In this document: piece by piece, positions 6,128-10,271 of the stretch
Numbering within the stretch: the first letter of the stretch is position 1
How the letters are laid out: every line of letters starts with the position of its first letter
Assembly (NCBI GenBank): GCA_027457185.1
Contig: DAIDTN010000019.1
Span: 1 to 10,271 of the forward strand
Source of the DNA: Burkholderiales bacterium
GTDB lineage: Bacteria > Pseudomonadota > Gammaproteobacteria > Burkholderiales > SG8-39
Reading direction: 5' to 3'
Length of the DNA stretch: 10,271 bases
Notes under the pieces: generated by a model
What the model was told of the DNA's origin: nothing
Database searches by the model: none
What the model saw: only the letters and a program-made list of their open reading frames with translations
Translations under genes and position numbers: made by a program

Positions 6128-7717
6128 ATGAACCGCCTCCACCAACGGTTACGCGCACTTCCACGCGAAGTGCTGACTGGCATCCGGCGCGGTATCGAAA
6201 AAGAAAGCCTGCGCGTCAGGCCGGACGGCATGCTTGCGGACACGCCGCATCCGGCCGGGCTCGGCTCGGCGCTCACGCACCCGCACATCACCACCGATTT
6301 CAGCGAATCCCAGCTGGAACTGATCACCGGCGTGCACACCAGCGTGGATGCCTGTCTCGCCGAACTCACCGAGATTCACCAGATTGTCTACCGCCACGGG
6401 GGCGACGACCTGCTGTGGTGTACCAGCATGCCCTGCCGCCTGCCGGCCGACGACGACATTCCGCTCGGACAATACGGCAAATCCAACCTGGGTCGAGCCA
6501 AGACCGTATACCGGAATGGCCTGGCCCATCGTTACGGCAGGCGCATGCAGACCATTTCGGGCGTGCACTACAACTTTTCCATGCCGGAGGCGGCCTGGCC
6601 GATATTGCAGCGGGCCGACGCGGGCAGCGGCTCCGTCATCCGCTACCAGACCGACGCGTATTTTCACCTGATCCGCAACTTCAGGCGCCATTCCTGGCTG
6701 CTGCTCTATCTGTTCGGCGCGTCGCCTACGGTATGCGGCAGCTTCGTCGCCGGCCGCAAGCACGGGCTGCGGGAGTTCAATGCCGGCACGCTGTTCCTGC
6801 CCGGGGCCACTTCATTGCGCATGGGACCGCTGGGTTACCAGAGCGATGCCCAGGCGTCCCTGGCAGTGAGCTTCAACAGCCTCAGGAGCTACGCGGAATC
6901 ATTGAATGCTGCGCTGACCAAACCCTATCCGCCCTACGAAGCGATCGGCCTGCGCGACGGCGAGGATTACCGGCAGCTGGGGACGACGCTGCTGCAGATC
7001 GAAAACGAATTCTACGGCACCATCAGGCCCAAACCGCGCTTTCGCTCGGGGGAGCGCCCCCTGTACGCGCTGGGGGAGCGCGGCGTCGAATATATCGAAG
7101 TGCGCTGCATGGATAACGACCCGTTCTGCCCCATAGGCATAGCTGCCGGCACCATGCGTTTTCTAGACATTTTTCTGCTGCACTGTCTGCTGCACGAGAG
7201 CCCACCAGATACGCCCGAGGAGATCGCGGCGATCTCCGGCAACCAGCATGATGTCGCCGAGTGCGGCCGGGACCCAGAACTGCGCTTGACCCGGGGCGGA
7301 GACACGCTTCGTCTGGACGAATGGGCGCGCGAGCTGCTCGACGAGTGCGCGCCGATCGCCGCCGCCCTTGACGAAGCGCACCGCGGCAGCGCCTACCGGG
7401 ATGCCCTTGCGGCGGCCGCTACCTCGGTCGCAGATTCCTCGACAACGCGTTCGGCGCGCGTCATCGCGGAAATCGACGCGACCGACGACAAGTCCTACGT
7501 GGCCTTCGCCCTGGCTCAGTCCGGACAGCACCGGCGCACCCTGAAGGATCTGCCCTTGCCGGCGGAACTGGCGGCGCGCTTTGCGCGCATGGCCGATGAA
7601 TCGCTGGCGGCGCAGCGCAGAATCGAAGCCGCGGACGGCGTACCCTTCGAAACCTACCGCCAGCAATACCTGTCCAGGGATCTGCTGGGAGGCGCTTTGC
7701 TCCGGTCGTACAGCTGA
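6128..7717 (+). CDS. gshA: glutamate-cysteine ligase (proteobacterial GshA type)
   Basis: This 529-aa cytoplasmic enzyme joins L-glutamate and L-cysteine with ATP to form gamma-glutamylcysteine, the first and usually limiting step of glutathione synthesis. Length is close to the roughly 518 aa of E. coli GshA. Recognisable blocks are GIEKESLRV (22-30, metal-binding glutamates E24 and E26), LTHPHITTDFSESQLELIT (49-67, with E64), MPCRLPADDDIPLGQYGKSN (101-120), MQTISGVHYNFSMP (140-153, with H147), NEFYGTIRPKPR (293-304) and GVEYIEVRCMDNDPF (319-333). These match the GshA family rather than the GCS2/YbdK or plant types. The start has a good ribosome-binding site. The gene is divergent from gor and convergent with the PAS-GAF gene, ending 39 bases from that gene's stop. 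GshB is not in the window. Confidence 0.97.
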   Translation: MNRLHQRLRALPREVLTGIRRGIEKESLRVRPDGMLADTPHPAGLGSALTHPHITTDFSESQLELITGVHTSVDACLAELTEIHQIVYRHGGDDLLWCTSMPCRLPADDDIPLGQYGKSNLGRAKTVYRNGLAHRYGRRMQTISGVHYNFSMPEAAWPILQRADAGSGSVIRYQTDAYFHLIRNFRRHSWLLLYLFGASPTVCGSFVAGRKHGLREFNAGTLFLPGATSLRMGPLGYQSDAQASLAVSFNSLRSYAESLNAALTKPYPPYEAIGLRDGEDYRQLGTTLLQIENEFYGTIRPKPRFRSGERPLYALGERGVEYIEVRCMDNDPFCPIGIAAGTMRFLDIFLLHCLLHESPPDTPEEIAAISGNQHDVAECGRDPELRLTRGGDTLRLDEWARELLDECAPIAAALDEAHRGSAYRDALAAAATSVADSSTTRSARVIAEIDATDDKSYVAFALAQSGQHRRTLKDLPLPAELAARFARMADESLAAQRRIEAADGVPFETYRQQYLSRDLLGGALLRSYS

Positions 7718-7730
7718 GGAACGCGAATTG

Positions 7731-7744
7731 CGCCGCTGCCGGCG
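7731..7744. other. short GC hairpin between convergent genes
   Basis: CGCCG (7731-7735) and CGGCG (7740-7744) form a 5-bp stem with a 4-base loop in the 39-base gap between the gshA stop and the PAS-GAF stop. No T-run follows in either direction. It is the only terminator-like structure here, and it is weak. Confidence 0.2.
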
Positions 7745-7756
7745 GACGCATTCGTG

Positions 7757-8959
7757 CTATGCGGCTTCCCCGCGCCTGCGCTGCATGAACCCGCCGCCCT
7801 GGCTGCCGATCTCACGTACTGCCGCCAGCAGCGGAGCATCCGGCTCGCGAATCTCGCGGCTGTGGAAGGCGAACACGCCGATCGTCTTTCCCTGCGCTTT
7901 CACCGGAAACACGAAGGCGCCGGGGATCACGGACGGAATTTTGACTATCGCCGTGAGCGCACGCGCATCCTTCGTAATGTCGGGAATCCACAGTGCCTGT
8001 CCCGACTGCCACACCTTGCCCGCCATGCCCTCGCCCGGCCCGTAAGTGAGTTCGCGCACCGCCGAGAGAAACCGCTGGACCGTCTCGTCGGACACGCTCC
8101 AGTATTCAACCGGGCGTAACGTGCCGGCCGACTCGTCTGCGCTCAGGTAGCGGCCACACTCCCAGTTCAGCGTCTGGCAGATGGCACGGATCACCGCGCT
8201 GAGCGCCTCGGCGGTGCCGTCCGCGCCATCGAGGCAGCGCGCCACCGCGTACTCGAGCGCGACCATCTGCTCGGCGCGCTTGCGCTCCGTGATGTCGCGG
8301 AAAATGCAGATCACGTGCCATTTCGAGTCTATGCTCACTCCGGAAACGGAAACCTCGGTGACGATCTCCGCCCCATCCTTGCGCAGTCCCGCAAGTTCCA
8401 TGGTCCTGCCGGTGACCGGCCCCTGACCCGTCCTTCTGAAATCAACGAAACGTCCCTCGAATTCCGCACGGTACCGCGCCGGAATGATCAGTTCGTGCAG
8501 TGTCTTTCCACGAGCCTCCTCCACGCTGTAGCCGAAAACCCTCGCGCCGGCTTCGTTCCAGAAGGCGATCTTGCCCTTGTTATCCATCATGACGACGGCA
8601 TCCTGCGCAGCGGCACTGACGACGCGCAGCCTTTCCTCCGCCAGGCTGTGCCGCGCCAGCACCTCGCGCATCAGGTACATCGAGGCGACGATAAGCAGAG
8701 CGAAGCCCAGCCCCATCCAGTCGTCGGCGATGCGAAAAGTTTCCGAATCGGCGCCACCGCGCGCCACGCTATAGCTCAGGACGCTGCGGAACCACTGCAC
8801 CAACAAGGCGCCGGAGAGAAGAATCCAACTCACTACCCAGCCGGACAGGCGAATGTCGGAAAAAGCGAGAGCAACGCCGATTAGCAGCAGGAACAGCGAC
8901 GCCAACTGGATGGATGTCAACACGCCGGGCGGCCGGTGCGGCCGCAGGGCGCTGGACAA
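7757..8959 (-). CDS. membrane-anchored PAS-GAF sensor protein without an output domain
   Basis: This is a protein of up to 400 aa. The N-terminus has about three hydrophobic segments (near 14-33, 39-57 and 82-98). A PAS domain follows with its C-terminal motif (about 112-222; FWNEAGARVFGYS at 133-145, FRDITERKRAE at 220-230). A GAF domain covers about 235-388 (YGPGEGMAGKVW, FPVKAQGKTIGVFAF). It stops after VREIGSQGGGFMQRRRGEAA, where related proteins normally continue into a histidine kinase, GGDEF or EAL domain. No such domain follows; the next gene is gshA in the opposite direction. The ligands of PAS and GAF cannot be read from sequence. The start is uncertain. An in-frame stop lies upstream, and the only start codons before the first membrane segment are TTG (8959), GTG (8923) and TTG (8920). 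I use TTG at 8959, which has GGTGA about 11 bases upstream. The fold assignment is strong; the role is unknown. Confidence 0.82.
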   Translation of the reverse strand: MSSALRPHRPPGVLTSIQLASLFLLLIGVALAFSDIRLSGWVVSWILLSGALLVQWFRSVLSYSVARGGADSETFRIADDWMGLGFALLIVASMYLMREVLARHSLAEERLRVVSAAAQDAVVMMDNKGKIAFWNEAGARVFGYSVEEARGKTLHELIIPARYRAEFEGRFVDFRRTGQGPVTGRTMELAGLRKDGAEIVTEVSVSGVSIDSKWHVICIFRDITERKRAEQMVALEYAVARCLDGADGTAEALSAVIRAICQTLNWECGRYLSADESAGTLRPVEYWSVSDETVQRFLSAVRELTYGPGEGMAGKVWQSGQALWIPDITKDARALTAIVKIPSVIPGAFVFPVKAQGKTIGVFAFHSREIREPDAPLLAAVREIGSQGGGFMQRRRGEAA

Positions 8960-8967
8960 GAACGCAT
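8917..8967 (-). CDS. possible 16-codon upstream reading frame overlapping the PAS-GAF start
   Basis: An ATG at 8967 opens a small frame reading MRSCPAPCGRTGRPAC. Its TGA (8919-8917) overlaps the alternative GTG and TTG start codons of the PAS-GAF gene in the string GTGTTGA. It could be a leader peptide coupled to the sensor gene, or a sign that the real ATG start is separated from the main frame by a one-base shift. There is no family evidence for the peptide. Confidence 0.2.
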   Translation of the reverse strand: MRSCPAPCGRTGRPAC

Positions 8968-9006
8968 GATCACCAATTGAAGTCCTGCTGACTAAGGCGC
9001 CAGATT

Positions 9007-9023
9007 ATTTGGCAGTGCCAAAT
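9007..9023. promoter_or_regulatory. perfect 17-bp palindrome, candidate operator of the PAS-GAF gene
   Basis: ATTTGGCA and TGCCAAAT are exact inverted repeats around a single central G. A one-base centre favours a DNA site for a dimeric regulator over an RNA hairpin. It lies 48-64 bases upstream of the proposed TTG start. It overlaps the minus-strand -10-like AATAAT (9004-9009), a typical place for a repressor operator. The regulator is unknown. Confidence 0.5.
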
Positions 9024-9207
9024 TACACGCTATCCGGCCCCTGCGCGTCAAGCGCCGCCGCGTTGACGGTATGGCCATTTGCGCCGTGAACCTGCGGCGA
9101 AATTAGTTGCCGACACTGGCGAGCCGCATCGTTGGTCCACGGCGGTGGGCGCCAGGCTGGTCGTGGTGGACTGAGCCCTCAGTTTCGCGTCATGTGGCGG
9201 TGCGCAT

Positions 9208-9225
9208 CGTCCAAATTGTTGGACG
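9208..9225 (-). terminator. stem-loop immediately after the dehydrogenase stop codon
   Basis: On the minus strand CGTCCAA and TTGGACG pair as a perfect 7-bp stem with the 4-base loop CAAT, starting two bases after the TGA at 9230-9228. The position suits a transcript end, but no T-run follows, so Rho-independent termination is doubtful. Confidence 0.35.
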
Positions 9226-9227
9226 CG

Positions 9228-10178
9228 TCAATAACCCCGGACGCGGTCCACCAGCGCGACCAGGGCCTCGCCGGCGAGGAATCGGCCCATATTGCCGGCA
9301 AACAGATTCGCGACGATTTCGTCCCGATGCACGTCCAGTCCGCCGATATGCGGCAGCACGGTGATACCTTCGGTAATCCAGAAAGGGTGGTCTGCAGGCA
9401 GCGGCTCCGTGCGGTAGACGTCGAGCACCGCGCCGGCAATGATTTTCGCCCGCACCGCAGCTATCAAATCGGCGTCGACGACGAGCGCGCCGCGGCCGAA
9501 ATTGAGCAGGTAGGCGCTGGCGCGCATCGCTTTGAAGCGCGCCGCGTTCATGATTCCATCCGTCTTCGGCGTGAGCGGCAGCAGCAGCAGTACGAAATCC
9601 GATTGCCCGAGCACCTCATCGATGGCTTCAGGCGGGTAGATTCTGTCCACCTGCGCCACCGGCCCCGCGGCGCGCCGTGTGCCAATCACGCGCAGTTCCA
9701 GCGCGCTGGCTTTTTTGGCGAGCTCGCGACCGATCTCTCCGACGCCGAGTATGCCCAGCGTCTTCCCGGCCAGCGGCTCCGAAACTCGCCTCACCCAGCG
9801 CCGATCGCGCTGGTCCATGCTCGCTTGCGCGTAAGGCTTGGTCAGATGGAACAGCGCGCCGAGTATGTTCTCCGGCATTTGCACGCGATGCGTTCCGCGC
9901 GCGCAGGTAAGCGCTATGCCCGGATGCAGATCCGCACGCGAAACCCAGTGCTCGACACCGGCGGTGAGCGCCTGAATCCAGCGCAGCCGCGGCATTCGCG
10001 CCAGCAGTCCCGGCGGGGCCTGGCGGGCGAGCAGGATCTCGGCAGCCGCAAGCTGTGCTGCGCTCGGCTGCTGCTCATTGCGGAGTTGCTGAATGTCCAA
10101 GCGGTCTGCGAATCCGGCGCGCTCGAGCGCCTGGCGGTAGACCTCGGCTTCGTTCAGCCACAGCAATGCAGTTGTCAT
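9228..10178 (-). CDS. D-2-hydroxyacid dehydrogenase, NAD(P)-dependent (glyoxylate/hydroxypyruvate reductase-like)
   Basis: This 316-aa cytoplasmic enzyme belongs to the family that reduces 2-keto acids to D-2-hydroxy acids. The Rossmann motif GVGEIG is at 145-150. The catalytic triad is present: R229 in NFGRGALV, E258 in DVYRTEPLP, and H277 in LPHIGG. The second beta-strand ends in GTRR, with basic residues and no Asp, which suggests NADPH preference. The N-terminal half, with RWIQALTAGVEHW, resembles GhrA-like short members rather than SerA, and there is no ACT domain. The exact substrate cannot be told. The start at 10178 is preferred; residues encoded further upstream would come from the tRNA gene. 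The ATG lies three bases past the tRNA-Glu CCA. The nearest Shine-Dalgarno-like GGGGA is inside the tRNA acceptor arm. Confidence 0.92.
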   Translation of the reverse strand: MTTALLWLNEAEVYRQALERAGFADRLDIQQLRNEQQPSAAQLAAAEILLARQAPPGLLARMPRLRWIQALTAGVEHWVSRADLHPGIALTCARGTHRVQMPENILGALFHLTKPYAQASMDQRDRRWVRRVSEPLAGKTLGILGVGEIGRELAKKASALELRVIGTRRAAGPVAQVDRIYPPEAIDEVLGQSDFVLLLLPLTPKTDGIMNAARFKAMRASAYLLNFGRGALVVDADLIAAVRAKIIAGAVLDVYRTEPLPADHPFWITEGITVLPHIGGLDVHRDEIVANLFAGNMGRFLAGEALVALVDRVRGY

Positions 10179-10181
10179 GAT

Positions 10182-10257
10182 TGGCGTCCCCAGGGGGATT
10201 CGAACCCCCGTACTCACCGTGAAAGGGTGATGTCCTAGGCCTCTAGACGATGGGGAC
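10182..10257 (-). tRNA. tRNA-Glu (anticodon UUC)
   Basis: The minus strand reads a complete 76-base tRNA. The 5' acceptor strand GTCCCCA pairs with TGGGGAC, followed by discriminator G and an encoded CCA (10184-10182). The anticodon arm is TCACC-CTTTCAC-GGTGA, with anticodon TTC at 10223-10221. The T-arm has GGTTCGAATCC inside a GGGGG/CCCCC stem. This agrees closely with bacterial tRNA-Glu. It lies directly upstream of, and in the same direction as, the dehydrogenase gene. Confidence 0.97.
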
Positions 10258-10271
10258 TAAAGGGCTTGGTG

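Larger units (their letters stand above)
8960..9227. other. intergenic region between the dehydrogenase and the PAS-GAF gene
   Basis: No gene was recognised in these 268 bases. They contain the perfect palindrome at 9007-9023, an AATAAT -10-like hexamer on the minus strand (4004 positions are not implied; it lies at 9004-9009) and a dyad CGTCAA/TTGACG at 9046-9068 with an 11-base centre. A stem-loop at 9208-9225 lies directly behind the dehydrogenase stop codon. The PAS-GAF promoter is probably here, but no good -35 hexamer was found. Confidence 0.5.

Noticed and set aside
9007..9023. The palindrome as a sigma-54 promoter (TGGCA-like)
   Set aside because: The GG and GC dinucleotides do not stand at the required 10-base spacing on either strand.
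10179..10217. A longer start for the dehydrogenase
   Set aside because: The extra residues are encoded by the 3' half of the tRNA-Glu gene, so the start at 10178 is preferred.
9132..10238. A 368-codon open frame on the plus strand
   Set aside because: It is antisense to the dehydrogenase and runs into the tRNA gene, with no family resemblance.
10182..10257. tRNA-Glu as an attachment site of an integrated element
   Set aside because: No integrase, direct repeat of the tRNA 3' end or foreign-looking genes are visible beside it.
1..10271. CRISPR arrays, insertion sequences or toxin-antitoxin pairs
   Set aside because: No regularly spaced repeats, transposase motifs or short paired genes with such signatures were found.

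Overview
The window is GC-rich (roughly 60% or more by eye) chromosomal DNA. Gene content suggests a Gram-negative proteobacterium, most likely a betaproteobacterium: a proteobacterial-type GshA, an NADPH glutathione reductase, a short outer-membrane barrel, a DUF3391-type HD-GYP protein and a tRNA-Glu gene with an encoded CCA. The taxonomy is inferred from family resemblance, with no marker gene to confirm it. No phage, transposase, integrase, plasmid gene or CRISPR array was seen.

Layout. (1) 74-3638, minus strand: a two-gene signalling operon. The upstream gene encodes a GAF-GAF-PAS class III nucleotide cyclase with a TPR-like tail. One base after its stop codon begins a DUF3391/HD-GYP protein whose HD dyad reads Arg-Asp instead of His-Asp. 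(2) 3639-3936: a non-coding stretch with several dyads, upstream of the cyclase. (3) 3937-4485, minus: a small predicted outer-membrane beta-barrel of unknown function, lying behind (4) gor, 4570-5928, minus (glutathione reductase), with a 9-bp stem-loop between them. (5) 6128-7717, plus: gshA (glutamate-cysteine ligase), divergent from gor across a 199-bp shared control region. (6) 7757-8959, minus: a membrane-anchored PAS-GAF protein that stops after the GAF domain, has no output domain and starts on a non-ATG codon. It converges on gshA. A perfect 17-bp palindrome lies upstream of it. (7) 9228-10178, minus: a D-2-hydroxyacid dehydrogenase whose ATG lies three bases beyond the CCA of (8) tRNA-Glu(UUC), 10182-10257, minus.

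How the parts fit. gor and gshA form a glutathione module: GshA makes gamma-glutamylcysteine and Gor keeps glutathione reduced. GshB is not in the window. The cyclase and HD-GYP protein probably form a second-messenger module that could link cAMP and cyclic-di-GMP signalling. The PAS-GAF protein looks like an input-only sensor needing a partner elsewhere. The dehydrogenase is probably a housekeeping 2-ketoacid reductase.

Most genes are recognisable families. The points most worth a second look are the altered HD dyad next to the cyclase, the output-less sensor with its palindrome and unclear start, and the tRNA-to-dehydrogenase junction.
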